From: Paracentrotus lividus
Lineage: Eukaryota > Echinodermata > Echinoidea > Camarodonta > Echinidae
DNA: 64,000 bases
Reading direction: 5' to 3'
Assembly (NCBI GenBank): GCA_940671915.1
Contig: CALNVZ010003429.1
Location: 29,177,247-29,241,246 of the forward strand
This document shows positions 1 to 11,019 of the stretch, piece after piece; the first letter of the stretch is position 1; every line of letters begins with the position of its first letter. Below the pieces are notes generated by a model. The model made no database searches, was not told the DNA's origin, and saw only the letters and a program-made list of their open reading frames with translations. The position numbers were made by a program, and so were the translations under genes.

Positions 1-998
1 ACATATTATTATCAGAATTACATAATTAAAATAACACGAAACTCATTAATACTAGTATGAAACTGAAAATAGTATAAGATTATTTCAATAGAAATTAAAA
101 AAAGGAAAACTCTACATAACGAAACGAAAACACAATATGATCTTTTAAACTTCCCTTAAAACCAAAAACATCACACAAGCAAAAATACTAAAAGCATATT
201 TAAAGGAAATGCAAATGTGTCAAAAATAAAATTCCACAGGCTATGAAATGATGCACAAAAAAAAAGTTTTGAAGTAATGCTGCAGTCAGACAGGCACTTA
301 CGTATAGTTACGTTTTGGCTGTTTTATCCTTATTTCATCTTCTATTCAATCATTTATTATGTTTCTTTGTTTTATTGGATAATCGATATTATCACAATTT
401 CCCCCGCTGACCATGACGGAAAGGCATCAGTGGGGATCCGCAGAAAAAAAAAAGAAACTTTTGAAAGCAACCCAGACGTAGTACAACGAAAGTGTCTGTG
501 TGACTGTAGCATAATACTATTCGTGAACTACTGCGTATTTACAATCAATTTGCGATGTGTCTATCGATCTCCACTTTACGTGGATCTGCAACGCCCTCTA
601 CGGTTAAAGCGGCCAGCGCCATATTTAAGTTCCATAAGATTTGCGAAATTTATCGTAATAGAATGAATAAACAGCTTAGAGATAATATACTAATATCTGA
701 ATATAAATCACTGATAAATGAAATCATAAAATTAGACGAAAATAGGTATGATTTGATAAAGGTTTATTATACTCAACCTATGACTACATTTGTCTTGTTT
801 GTGTGTGTGTATGGTGGAAGGGGCTCATAAGCCATTGAATCCCACCTGAATGAGAATTTTTTTTCTTTACAGTGGGGGTTTGTAAGAATCAAACATTGTG
901 AGAAAGAAGTGCGAGCTACTAGAACTAACAAAGAAAAAATTATATTAAATAAAAAAATCCAGAGGAAATTATTCAATGAAATCATGGGTGTCGATTGT
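1..998. other. AT-rich intergenic DNA, no gene seen
   Basis: ORFs here (for example 277-666 and 555-830) are short, overlap in different frames and contain no recognisable domain. I see no splice signals joined to coding sequence, no RNA gene and no clear terminal repeats. Confidence 0.6.
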
Positions 999-1045
<47 letters not shown>

Positions 1046-1054
1046 CGGGGGGGG
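999..1054. repeat. Poly-G tract (G47, C, G8)
   Basis: Forty-seven consecutive G residues (999-1045), one C, then eight G. The tract can form G-quadruplex on the plus strand. The poly-Pro and poly-Gly ORFs across it are only translations of the homopolymer. The true length may be misassembled. Confidence 0.95.
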
Positions 1055-1455
1055 AAGCCCCCCAATGATTTCGGTGGAGAGATGGTGTGTACACATCCCT
1101 TCAAGGAATCATTTCAAGAAAATGAAAAGTATATTATGTGCATATAAATCTTTCCATTACAAATTTATTGTCATATAAAACGCTTTCATGACATAATTAT
1201 GTATTTTACAGTCCTAAATGCATATTTCTGACGTTCAAAAATCCAAAATTTTCTCGCTTAATCGTTTATTTTCATCGTGTGTGCCTGATATACTTTAGTA
1301 ATCATGTAAAACACAATACATCGTGTACATAATGGCAGCGCAGATGTTTCACTACTCACAATTGGACAAAATGCCCATTGATGATAATCAGGGGCACCAA
1401 TCCCAGGGTGTACAGGGCACAGGTGTCTTGATGAGTAAAACTGAAGGCATAAGTA
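1055..1455. other. Intergenic, nothing recognised
   Basis: AT-rich sequence with short uninformative ORFs. The 1323-1622 ORF runs into the MITE that follows and is not a credible gene. Confidence 0.5.
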
Positions 1456-2261
1456 GGGGAGACCGGGGTGAAGTGGGACAAAAATTACAAGTTGATGAAT
1501 TTTCTCTTATAACTTTTCTAATATTCAGAATTGGAACTCAATTTTTGGACCTTATTACTACTAGTGCTCGGCCTCATGATGGGTTGTTGATTCATATTGA
1601 TGCAAGTCTCATATTTGTGTAATCATTGATTTGTAAAAAGCTTCTGAACAGCGAGACGTGGGACATTGTTTGGGGTAAAGTGGGACCAAGTTTGATGCCT
1701 ACCAATAAATGTCACGTTATTGAATGCCCTTACTTTAACGTAATCATGAATCAGTCATCCACCATAGCCAGTTATTCGAGATTAGAAACTTGAAAAAATG
1801 TGTAGACTCGACAGATGCATGTATGCAAATACAGCCTCTAATGTAAGTCATATTACAGTAAAGGGAGAAGTGGGACGGTGATGACCCAGTGTACCCCAAC
1901 ACACACAAAATAAAATCTAAATGTCGGCTATCTTTACAAAATGTGCACATTTTTCATAAACTTTGAATGCAAATTATTAGGACTAACAAGGCCTACATAT
2001 AGCATGCTAAGTGTTTGCTAAAGCTATAAGAATGAATTCAAAAAGTATTTCACACTGACTGCTAAAAAAAAAAAGTGTTAATTTTTTTTTCTTCAAAATT
2101 ATACTCAACAGCAGAGTTCTAGCCCTGTTGTTTCCATGTGCTTTTACTCTGATACCAAATGCCTATCAGGTGATAAGACCTGGAAGCTGAACGGTTGAAC
2201 ACTTTTCTAGATATAGGAGGCGTCCCGCTTTTCCCGCGTCCCAGTTCACCCCGGTCTCTCC
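1456..2261. mobile_element. TIR element (MITE), TA target duplication
   Basis: The left end reads GGGGAGACCGGGGTGAAGTG and the right end is its near inverse, ending GGTCTCTCC. TA lies on both sides (1454-1455 and 2262-2263), as Tc1/mariner-type transposition would leave. Related GTGGGAC motifs recur inside. There is no transposase frame, so it is non-autonomous. About 806 bp. Confidence 0.8.
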
Positions 2262-2459
2262 TATCCCCCCTCAATTACCCACGATGGTTTTGATAAAATA
2301 AATAATGAATATTGAAGTGTCTGTAACACTTATCTCAGCTCTTCATCGACAAGGTTACTTTTTGGGACTCGGACCATTGATTATACAGTATAATACGCTC
2401 TCACTTTACGATCACATGAGGTCCAAATTCCATTTCAGATAACTGTTGAAAACTGCATG

Positions 2460-3240
2460 AACATTTTCAGCTTGCGGTTCGTGCTCGCATAATTTAGGCT
2501 GTTGCAAACTGTACTTGAAATTCTTTCAGCTTTTATGCATGTATTTAGGTAATAACGTCACGATGGTTCGTTTTAAAAACAAACTCCCTCCCCGTTTCTT
2601 ATCCTGTTTCACCAGGTCACTATTATTACGAAAATCTTCAGCTCGCGCTTCGCGCTCGCACAATACGGCCCTAAATGGAATTATTCCATATTTATATTGA
2701 TTTGTGTTTAATGGCATTACGTCACGATGGTCCGCTTCTAATCACCAGTTAAACCCCCTAGCCCTCCATCAATTTCGCGCTTACATGTAACGCAACAAAT
2801 ACCATGTTTCAGTTCAATATTATTGTGAAAATTTTAAGCTTGCGCTTCGCGCTCGCATTGTTACAGCTCTATGAATCCGACGCTATTCATATACTAGTAT
2901 GCACATGCATAGTAATGTGCATATGTGTATGTATCTATAGGCATTAAATTATGACGATGCCCCCTATAATAAACCAGATAAAGCCCCTTCCCTGTTTCGC
3001 GTTCGCATTATTCTGCAATAAATGTCCCATTTCACGTCACTATTACTAATAAAATTTTCAGCTCGCGCTTCGCGCTCGCGTAATGGCCCTATGAATTTGA
3101 AAATATGTACTAGATGTACTAGTAGATACTCATATTCATGAATGTGTGTATATCTAGCCTTAAATCATGGTTCCCCCTTGAACAAACGAGAGAAAGCCCC
3201 TTCCTTGTTTTGCGCTCGCATTATACAATACTAACAGGAT
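2460..3240. repeat. Satellite, ~200 bp units with CTCGCGCTTCGCGCTCG core
   Basis: The core appears at about 2470, 2641-2660, 2838-2857 and 3061-3080, with degraded copies near 3003 and 3212. Each is preceded by A/T-rich sequence ending in TTTTCAGC or TTTTAAGC. Between cores the units share phrases on CCCCTTCCCTGTTTCGC and ATGTACTAG. The core GCTCGCGCTTCGCGCTCG reads the same backwards on one strand (a mirror repeat). The same core recurs at 7.4-7.7, 9.6-9.85, 10.5 and 12.0-13.9 kb. Confidence 0.8.
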
Positions 3241-3439
3241 TTTTTTTTTTCTTTTTTTTTTCTTCATATCCATATGCCTATGTGTACACAAGCATTACCC
3301 CACCCAGAAATATGTACACTGCAATCATATACCATCGTATGTGTCAAATTATGTAAAAGAGAATATATCGTCGATCATTCCCCCCAATCGCCCAAACAAA
3401 TCGACACCGTTGAATGAAATGTATTGAATCAGTATAAAA

Positions 3440-3566
3440 ACTTATGTATACATTTTCATTGTGCTATAATTTTCTAATGTTTTTAAATTAAATGAATGTC
3501 GCCAGTCAGCTGTTGGCTGCCACGATATCTTTTAATAAACCTTGAATTGAATTGAATCGAATTGAA
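3440..3566 (+). mobile_element. Probable 3' end of a retroposon
   Basis: AATAAA in TTTTAATAAACCTTGAATTG is followed by a short (TTGAA)n tail, the usual form of a CR1/Jockey-like LINE or SINE 3' terminus. No coding sequence of the element is visible upstream, so it would be strongly 5'-truncated. Confidence 0.5.
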
Positions 3567-3710
3567 AAAAGTTTACGATCACTGAGATTGAGACGAATTG
3601 TTTTTCTGGATAAGACGTAGCAAAGGAGGGACTGAAATGTTTTGATTTGTCTAAGACATGGTCATTTCAATATCATCAGATGATACTTTTCCGTTCGGAA
3701 TCTCTGTCGC

Positions 3711-4965
3711 TTAATTTACTTGGTAGTTACCCTGCTTCCTATGTAGCTTCTTCTTCATGAATCCGAAGAAGCCCAAGGATGAAGACCCAGCCGATGAGGC
3801 TGTGACCGAATTGGTTGTTCCAGTACCCTCAGAAGAATGTTGTCCTTTGCCTGGTTTCTCTTTTCTCTCTTTTGGATTTCGTTCAGCCTGTTTTTTCGCC
3901 TCCTTGTTCTTCCTACTGTCAAGGTATCCGAGCAAGGTATAGAGAAAGGGGTTGATAGATGAGTTGATTGGGACGATTAGGATCACTGTCCAGGCGTAGA
4001 GTGATGGATGAAGGGACACAGTGCCAGTTTGGGAAAGGATACCCATAATGATAACTGGCATCCAGCAGGCCAGATCGGTGGCAACAATCAAAGCAACGCG
4101 AATAGCTACTTTCTTTTCTGCTTTCTGCGACTTAGTGCTCCTTACCTTGGCTGCAGAACGACTGGTCTTGAAGAAGATAGCGATATAGCAGACTAGAATG
4201 AAAAGAATGGATACGAGATTGACCCCGATAAAGACAACTATGGAGAACAGCCATGGAGGTCTAGAGCTACTATCAGTGATCACAAACTGGACCTGGTATT
4301 CATAGAAGAACGCCCCCTGGATCTCAAGATGGCCTGTACTTTCTGTTTCGACATGGAGAGGGAGACCAAGACACACATCGGACAGTCCATACACATCAGG
4401 TCTATAGGATGTGATGATTACTAACCCCAAGCTCAGCATCATGGTAAGAACCCACACAACACCGACAAGGACCTTCGAAGAACGCTCTCGAATTTTGAGC
4501 TTACTGAAGGGAAACACGATACAGATGAACCTGTCCAAAGTAAGTAGGGTTAAGGTGAAAACGGATGCCTCGCTTGAAAGGAAACCCAAGAAACCAGCGA
4601 AACGACAGACAGGGGAACTGCGCCACTCGGGAGCAGAGAGATAGTACGAATCACCGTATGCGATGTCAGCAGATGTAATGATAATCATGTACACTCCCAT
4701 TAGAATATCGGCCATTGCAAGACTTCCAATCATGACGTTCTGGACCTTGGATGTCCGAATACTGTCCGATTCTTGCATTCGCAGGAATAGAACAACCCCA
4801 TTGCCCACTAAGGCAGAAAGCCCCATCAGCCATCCAGCGATCCTTAGAGCCCAGTTCGGAAAAAGCCTGCCACAAGTCTCCAAAGGATTGGTTTGTGTTG
4901 TTCTAGCACACTCGAAGTTTGGATTGTCATCCAACTGACAGCACAGTCTGTTGTCCGAGGTTGCC
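3711..4965 (-). CDS. LGR/relaxin-receptor-like (GRL101-like) class A GPCR, terminal 7TM exon
   Basis: This is the last coding exon of a rhodopsin-like receptor of the leucine-rich-repeat (LGR) group, which signals at the plasma membrane through G proteins. In frame it starts with a Cys-rich hinge (RLCC, then FEC and LETCGRLFPNWALRI). TM1 holds GN. TM2 holds LAMAD. A Cys before TM3 pairs with the Cys of SDVC in loop 2. TM3 ends LDRF, an LGR form of DRY. TM6 has TDLACWMP, typical of LGRs, and TM7 has NPFLY. A Lys/Ser-rich tail ends at TAA, 3711-3713. The exon opens at 4965 after a polypyrimidine tract and AG, splitting a codon in phase 2 as LGR repeat introns do. The LRR ectodomain must lie at higher coordinates and is not in the window. 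There is no ATG at the start of the frame, so this is not a complete single-exon gene. A broken paralog lies at 5.03-11.74 kb. Confidence 0.9.
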
Positions 4966-4992
4966 CTGGAGAGAAGAAGAAAAAGAAAATTC
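4966..4992 (-). promoter_or_regulatory. 3' splice acceptor with polypyrimidine tract
   Basis: On the minus strand a T/C run (TTTTCTTTTTCTTCTTCTC) leads to CCAG, with AG at 4967-4966, followed by GGCAACC. The open frame continues upstream of the only possible non-ATG start, and the Cys-rich hinge residues need this junction. Confidence 0.8.
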
Positions 4993-5032
4993 TATAAGGC
5001 ATGATAACGTATGATATTAAATAGTTCTATAT

Positions 5033-5074
5033 TTAACGAAAAAGAATGGATATTAAATTGACCCCGGTAAAGAC
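5033..5074 (-). pseudogene. Receptor paralog fragment, left of the inserted element
   Basis: About 40 bp match the receptor exon at 4195-4235 (AAAAGAATGGATA, TTGACCCCG, TAAAGAC). It lies 70 bp upstream of the real exon, within its intron. It stops at the end of the 5075-11506 inverted repeat, and homology resumes at 11507. The two pieces therefore look like one second copy split by an insertion. Confidence 0.7.
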
Positions 5075-5413
5075 GGCTTGCAACGATCGTCTGCGTTCGC
5101 GGAGCGGGGGTGGAGCGGGCATAGCCGCACCCTTTCGTGAACACGCGGGGTGGGGGGGGGGGTGCTTTCTCGAAAGGGTGGGTTGAGGCAGGGAGTCGAA
5201 TTAACGCACCCATTCGGGAACACGGGGGGGGGGGGGGAGGCTTTTTCGAAAGGCTGTGTTTAGTAGTTTTCTGAACCAGTCGTTTTTATGAAAATTATTC
5301 ATTAATATAACAAGATAATATAAATAAATATAATAATAATGATAATAATAAATAGATAACCGCCAATATTTGTATCGCGCCTTTCCCAAATATAATAGGA
5401 GAAATAGAGGACA
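5075..5413 (+). repeat. Left terminal inverted repeat of the Mutator-like element
   Basis: Near-identical to the inverse of 11281-11506 over about 225 bp. It then continues with an indel to the shared AATAGGAGAAATAGAGGA (5396-5413). Inside the TIR, a CGCACCC...TTCG..GAACAC-G(n)-C..TTCGAAAGG module occurs twice, as subterminal repeats do. The G runs differ in length between the two TIRs. Confidence 0.85.
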
Positions 5414-6081
5414 GCTTGCATTTTTGTTGATTTTGAATTTCATCATTCTAGAACCCCCCAAGCATCATAGAACAATTAAATTAAGAGAAATAGCGTGTTT
5501 TCTATTCTGAATAAATTCACATTTGCATAGAAGTTTAGAAGCTCCGTCCAACAATATTTAACCAGCCTTAAATAGAAAAATAGCATTTTTGTTGATTTTT
5601 GAGCCGTGAGGCACGGATGCTTGTAGTTGGACACAGACACACATACTTGACTCATTTGTTAATATTTTGATAACCGAGCGGTTATCAAAAATCATAGACG
5701 AATGTGACCGGAGGAAACTCGGGGGCGCGCCCCTTCCACTCCAGTCTCGAACATGCAAAGTCTTTCGTGCAATCTGGCAATAGAAGGGAACCAAAGTCCA
5801 AACAATCGTCGAAGAATGGAGGGGTGGGAGTAGGGAAAAACATTGCTTCTCGAACGGAGTCCATGATGAGAATGATTTTATTTCAGACACAATTCTTCCG
5901 CAGATCAGATGCAAGTTTTAAGTTTACGCGTGGGAAAGTTTGTTGAGCTTTGATGTTGAAGAACAAAAGAGACCGCGTTTCTATAATAATTGCCGACATG
6001 CGCGCGTATGACATATTTATGTAGATTACGCGGCACTTTGATTAGTCGGCAAATGTGTAAACAACTCAACAGTTGTTCTCT
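5414..6081. other. Interior of the large element, one perfect hairpin
   Basis: No gene recognised. The 5558-5914 and 5704-5946 ORFs are opposite-strand shadows with no motif. At 5665-5690 lies a perfect hairpin: TTTTGATAACCG, loop AG, CGGTTATCAAAA. Confidence 0.5.
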
Positions 6082-7092
6082 ATTTCATATCAATTCTAGT
6101 CCACGTGAAATGTAAATCTAACGTATGACATTAAATCTTAACATAAAGACGCGTCCATAATTTGAGGAGGGGAAACGCAACATTACATTCATGAGTTTAA
6201 TGGAAATACATGCAGCTGAGCGGAGCAGAATGTCAACAAAACCCGCGCTACGGCGGGAAGCGACCGATTGACAACTGCATGCAATTATTACTTAGCGTAC
6301 AAAAACTCTCCCAAGAAAACTTCCCTGTTGGTAAAATGGAATTGTCAGTCGATCCGTTCGAGGAAATTAGTCATGGATTTGAAATAAATAATTGAACTGT
6401 TATCATAGTTTTCGTAGGTAGATGCTTCAGACCAGATTGGGGGAAAAGACATTTTGGCGAGCCTATAACACCATTGTGCTAAAGTTTTAATCAAAATCTT
6501 TATTTCACATAGATTGATGTTCCTAACGATTATTGATATAAATAGTGATCTTGTCACATCTTGCGAAGACGCCGTCCACATGCGATATGCATGTGATATG
6601 CGGAAATATTGACCCATCGAGTAAAGATTCGTTTGTGATAATGTTCAAAGTGACAGGACCTTTTTTTAACCAATCGAAATGAATGTACCATATTTGGAAA
6701 GTTGAGAATTCAAGCTTTTAAAAACTGCTTGATCATTAAGGTGTAATATAATTATGCGTAATCGAGGAAGATGACTATGCAGCGTATGAGCTATTTTGAT
6801 AGCAAAATTGGCCATATTGTACAGGAATTTGCTCTTACTAGGATTTCGAATTGATACAAGTGACAGGACTTTTTTCCCCTTTGCAGTAAGTTATTCCTAT
6901 TTTTGAAAAATTCAGACTATTAGCGTACTTATTCAAGTTGATCATTTCTTTGAAAAGGTAGTTGCTCGCCATAATCAAGAAAACAAAGTGAAAAAACTGT
7001 GCAAAATACAAAAAGTCTATGGCCGCGTTCGCTTTGCGTAGAGTGATAGCGCCCTCTTCCCCTTAAGTTTACAACTAGAATTGATATGAAAT
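6082..7092. mobile_element. ~1 kb TIR element, copy 1
   Basis: The ends are exact inverses over 18 bp: ATTTCATATCAATTCTAG at 6082-6099 and its inverse at 7075-7092. There is no transposase. A full-length but indel-ridden copy is at 39828-40855, a tail copy at 41322-41415 and an inverted partial copy at 62315-62869. The copy inserted in the satellite shows no target duplication (see findings). Confidence 0.8.
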
Positions 7093-7439
7093 GCATTCTC
7101 CCACGATTGGCTCAGGTATACAATTTGACGCAAGGGTTGCTATCTTTTTATTCCCAGATCGACATAATATATTGCAAGATTTATAACATGACACCAAGCA
7201 ATCAAAACATTCGTTTAATCCTCTAATTCTTTCTTCTTTCTTCAAGAGTGCGGCGACTCCGCCCTATATCGACGATACATTTAAGCCTATGGAGTGGCCG
7301 GCATTCATGGGCATCACCCCGAACTTGAGCTGGGGTGGGGGCGGGGGTGGTACATAATTGACCTCGTCTCGGCTTTCCAGCTACTTTAATAATCAAAATA
7401 ATTTGAATAAGAATAAGAATACTAAAAAGTACCCCTTTA
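7093..7439. other. Intergenic, nothing recognised
   Basis: The ORF at 7223-7444 begins with a hydrophobic stretch but has no homology I can name, and it is broken by a poly-G/CCCC segment. No gene is supported. Confidence 0.45.
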
Positions 7440-7745
7440 TTCATTCAATATATCTTTTAAATCCCAACTTTTCGGCTCGCGCTTCGCGCTCGCGGATACT
7501 ACATAATAATGCACAATTAAATCCAATTTTGATCTCAAAATTTTATACAAATTCAGTAGGGTATAGAATGCACAATTGACTAAAATATAAAAATCAAATC
7601 AAAATGAAAACAAATCAAATCAAAACTAAATCATAATGCACATTATAACTCTAATATTTACCTTAAAACTTTCAGCTCACGCTTCGCGCTAGCGGATAGG
7701 AAATAGAGTCTATGATATACAATTATCTACAATTTCTTACACTAG
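7440..7745 (+). repeat. CTCGCGCTTCGCGCTCG satellite, left of the LINE
   Basis: Cores at about 7474-7493 and 7677-7694 are followed by GGATA. The units share 'aaatcc/caattttgatctcaaaattt'-like text and TATAATGCACAATTA. The array resumes with the same phrases at 9591-9860, on the other side of the LINE. Confidence 0.75.
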
Positions 7746-7758
7746 AAAGTGCTCCTTT
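7746..7758. repeat. LINE target-site duplication, left copy
   Basis: AAAGTGCTCCTTT here and again, identical, at 9578-9590 on the far side of the LINE. Confidence 0.85.
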
Positions 7759-7860
7759 TTTTTTTCCTCTTTCGAGGTACTTTATTGCATCCAATTCATC
7801 GTTACATATATATCTCAAAGTTATTATTTACATAAATCATACATATGGGGTGAGAGTATA

Positions 7861-7865
<5 letters not shown>

Positions 7866-7904
<39 letters not shown>

Positions 7905-8035
7905 AGGGAGAGGTAAAGAGAGAGAGAGAGAGAGAGGGGGGGGGGGGGGGGGGGGGGCGGGGGGGGGGGGGGGGGGGAGCGGGGGGGGGGGGGAGAGAGA
8001 GATAGAGGAGGAAGAGGGGAGAGAGGGAGGGCGAG
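7866..8035. repeat. GA microsatellite and poly-G tracts
   Basis: (GA)n, then G runs broken by single C and A, then (GA)n and AGGAGG. It lies in the LINE 3' region. The poly-Pro and poly-Ser ORFs over it are artefacts. Confidence 0.95.
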
Positions 8036-8043
8036 AAGAAAAA

Positions 8044-9577
8044 GAAGAAAAGGAGTGTATAAAACAATATAAATTCGGCATTTTTTTCAACATAGGTATA
8101 ACTCTAAATCTTGTATAAACTGTCTTTGTTTCTTGAAAAGCGTAAAACTTAAAATCATCTTTGAAAGCCATCCAAACTGTTTGACTATTCAAAGATTTAC
8201 CTTTGAAAATATTAAGAATATAAATCTTGTAAATTGCAAATTGAGCAAATGAAATTAGGACATTTATAAGCATAAACTTTCAATCATCAGGTCTTATTCC
8301 AATTAACATTACTTTTTCGTCAATCACAATATTTTGTTTGAACAAACTTATAATTAAACGATGGATTTTTCTCCAAAAATCAGTGATTCGACGACATTTA
8401 AGTAAAACATGTATCGATGATTCTGGTTCATTACAATACTTACAATTTATGTCATTACTTATTTTCCATTTGAATAAATTGTCTTTGAAAGGCAAAACAT
8501 TATGAAGAAGTTTAAAATTAAGTTGTTTTACTTTATTTTCTTTTATCTTTTTCAACTTAAGATTTAAAACATGCCTCCATTAATAATCTATTGGTGAATT
8601 AATACATCTTGCCAAAACATTGCAATTGAGGGATTGCTATTTTCCGAATCACCCAATGCATTATAAAAATGTTTTGCTTTCATGTGACTCAAATTAGTTG
8701 TGTTTCCATTTGATATCTGAAACATGTCATTTGACAAATTTGTTTCGTTGCGATCATCATTGTTGTTTCTTGTGATCCCATATTTTTGGAAAAGCTTTCT
8801 TCAATTTAGAGAATTCAAAATCAAATAATAATAAAGAGCTTGTACCTAGGTATTCATGTAACGAGTTACATGAACGCCACTGTCCGTTTACAAAAACATT
8901 TCTAACTTTAGAAATTCCATTTGCATTCCATTCTTTAAAGAATAGTACTTTTCTTTCGTTTTTTATATTACTGTTGTACCATAGAATTTCATTATTTATG
9001 TCTTGTACATTTAAGAAAGGAACATACTTAGGCTCACACCAGTATGTTAACAGATTAACATAAAATAAAGGTAATTTATGCTTTTTACACAAATAAATCA
9101 TAAGTTCTCCATTGGGCTTTACCACCTTTCATGTATTTTGAAAACCAAGATATTTGTAATGCTCGGAATTTTGTTTGTATATCAATTATATCTAAACCCC
9201 AGCAATATGCTTTGCGAGTAACAACCGCTCTCTTTATTTTTTCTTTTTTTGAACCCCAAAGGAAATTGTAAATTAATCTGTTTACGTCAACAACGATATT
9301 CTGTGGAATTGGTAGTCGCAATATAAACACATTGGGAAACAATAAGTGTCTTTAGTTTCGAATTCCAGTTTAATGAATCGGATTCTTTTCTGTCTTTTGT
9401 TATGTATACACCTAAATATTTTATAGGTTCATCTGTCCATTCTAGGTTTTGTAAACATTCTTCTTGATTCCTTGTAGACATAATATTAGTTTTCATTAAA
9501 TTTAATTTTGTGCCGGCTAAAACCCCAAAATTTTCTACTTCTTTAATGGCATTATTCCCCGATTCTACAGAGTCAAC
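8044..9577 (-). pseudogene. LINE reverse transcriptase C-terminal half, broken
   Basis: Order on the minus strand: the RT segment after the catalytic box (AGTKLNLMKTNIMS, then IKYLGVYI, the thumb signature); a frame change near 9330; PNVFILRLPIPQNIVVDVNRLIYNFLWG; a second frame change near 9100; then a region ending in a Cys/His motif, CKYCNEPESSIHVLLKC, as in L1/Tx1-clade ORF2. A TGA at 8280-8282 interrupts the frame, which continues KFMLINVLISFAQFAIYKIYI. There are multiple frameshifts, and the palm, endonuclease and ORF1 are missing, so it is inactive. Confidence 0.8.
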
Positions 9578-9590
9578 AAAGTGCTCCTTT

Positions 9591-9860
9591 ATTCTATATT
9601 CCTTTAAAACCCAAAATTTTTGGCTCATGCTTCGTGCTAGAGGATACTAAACCATAATGCACAAATATCTCCAATTTTGAGCTTAAAAATTTCGGCTCGC
9701 GCTTCGCGCTTGCAGATACCAATGATTCAGTAGGGTAGGCCTGCATAATGCGCAATTAACTCAAATTTTTACCTCAAAGTTTTCATCTCACGCTTCGCGC
9801 TCGCGGATACTAAATATAGTCTATACAGCACAATTATCTTCGCGCTCGCTTTGCTTTTTT
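9591..9860 (+). repeat. CTCGCGCTTCGCGCTCG satellite, right of the LINE
   Basis: Cores at about 9628 (degraded), 9697 and 9787, each followed by GGATAC or AGATAC. Same family as 7440-7745; the LINE split the array. Confidence 0.75.
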
Positions 9861-10237
9861 TGTCATTAATGAAATACAAAACACATTCTTAAAAGCATCA
9901 ATTAAAATGCAATTTTTGGGGCGCTCCCCCTATTCATCTGAATTCATTTCTCTTTATGCCTCTAGTCTCAATTCTCCCCTTTTCAGGAAAAATGCCCGTT
10001 TTCCATCGTGACCCACCACTTTCAAATTCGTTCTACCGCCTCTGGCATAACAACATGGCTATAACATGCCGTTCTTCCAGGTAATTAAAATGGGCAGTTT
10101 GCACTCGCAACGTCTGATGTAATTCTAATGGGGCAATAATCGTATTCATGGTGGCAATTTAAAATACATATTCAAACCACTAAAATTTTGTTAAAATATT
10201 GAGATTATTATTTTTTTTTAAATATATTTATCGTATC
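9861..10237. other. Intergenic, nothing recognised
   Basis: No ORF or repeat of note, apart from AT-rich text just before the telomeric hairpin. Confidence 0.4.
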
Positions 10238-10425
10238 AGGACATCTCCCCGGAGGACAACTCCCCCGGGGACAATTTCCGGAGGACAGCTCCCCGGGAGG
10301 ACATAGGGTTAGGGTTAGGGTTAGGGTTAGGGTTAGGGTTGGGGTTGTCCTCCGGGGAGTTGTCCTCGGGGGAGCTGTCCTCCGGGAATTGTCCCCGGGG
10401 GAGTTGTCCTCCGGGGAGATGTCCT
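10238..10425. repeat. Hairpin of inverted GTCCTCCGGGGA minisatellite around (TTAGGG)6
   Basis: The left arm 10238-10303 is built of ~15 bp units of the AGGACAACTCCCCCGG kind. The right arm 10346-10425 is their inverse, with about one more unit. The loop 10304-10345 is six TAGGGT repeats and one TGGGGT. The outer ~60 bp of the arms pair almost perfectly. The ORF here is only the repeat in translation. It may be a small mobile hairpin or an inserted telomeric end. Confidence 0.9.
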
Positions 10426-11019
10426 AAGACCATATTTTATTTATTTCGTTTTCATAGTGGTAAAAATAAAATTGTTTAAATTCCCCGCTCAGTATAGGCC
10501 TATATATCGGGGAGTGTTTTAAACTCGCGATTCGCGCTCGTTTCCTCGCTCAGCTCGCAATATTTTTTCTAAAAGTTGCCCCCCCCCTCTGGAAAATCCT
10601 GGATCCACGCCTGCCATACATTCGTGATTTTTAGCCCCTTCAGCCCCCCCCCTCACGAAAAAACGAACGGATACAATTGCGAAATAAATTATTTAGTTAT
10701 TGAGTGATAACGGACCAATTTTAGAAATGAAACTTATTCTTTACGGAGTGCTGAGATAAATTGTTCATTAAATAAAGACAGAATGAAAACAATTGCGGAA
10801 GAAACGTTAAACGGCCAGACTTTAGAAGCGAAACTAATTCTTTATCAGTAGAAGTCGCCGTTGATAATTTTGTGAAAAAAAAATCTCCGAAAATCAAAAT
10901 TTAACAGCAGATGCTGTTAAATAATGACACCCCCCGGCCTCCCAAAATCCCCCTTATCTGGAGGTTATTCATGGGTGACCAAAACACAGTCCCAAACTAT
11001 CTTAATCCATTCGCTCTGG
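10426..11019. other. Repeat debris with one TIR-like end
   Basis: 10516-10560 carries a degraded satellite core. At about 10590-10613, AAATCCTGGATCCACGCCTG is the inverse of the CAGGCGYGGATCCAGGATTT end found at 11744. The rest (10614-11019) has no feature I recognise. Confidence 0.5.

Larger units (their letters stand above)
7759..9577 (-). mobile_element. 5'-truncated LINE (L1/Tx1-like)
   Basis: The element runs on the minus strand from 9577 to a poly-A (plus-strand T run, 7755-7766). It is bracketed by identical 13 bp duplications, the signature of target-primed reverse transcription. The 5' end begins just after the point where the YxDD box of the RT would lie. The 3' untranslated part holds a GA/G microsatellite. 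The host satellite is continuous across the insertion. Confidence 0.85.

Noticed and set aside
773..1178. Poly-Pro and poly-Gly ORFs
   Set aside because: Direct translation of the G47 tract on both strands; no flanking coding signal.
3757..4938. Plus-strand ORFs across the receptor exon
   Set aside because: Shadows of the minus-strand receptor frame.
5558..5946. Transposase for the Mutator-like element
   Set aside because: The ORFs here overlap on opposite strands and show no DDE or zinc-finger motif.
7824..8118. Pro/Ser-rich and Arg/Glu-rich ORFs
   Set aside because: GA and poly-G microsatellite; only the segment above about 8044 on the minus strand belongs to the LINE.
10236..10433. ORF with (NP)n repeat
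   Set aside because: Translation of the telomeric repeat and its minisatellite arms.
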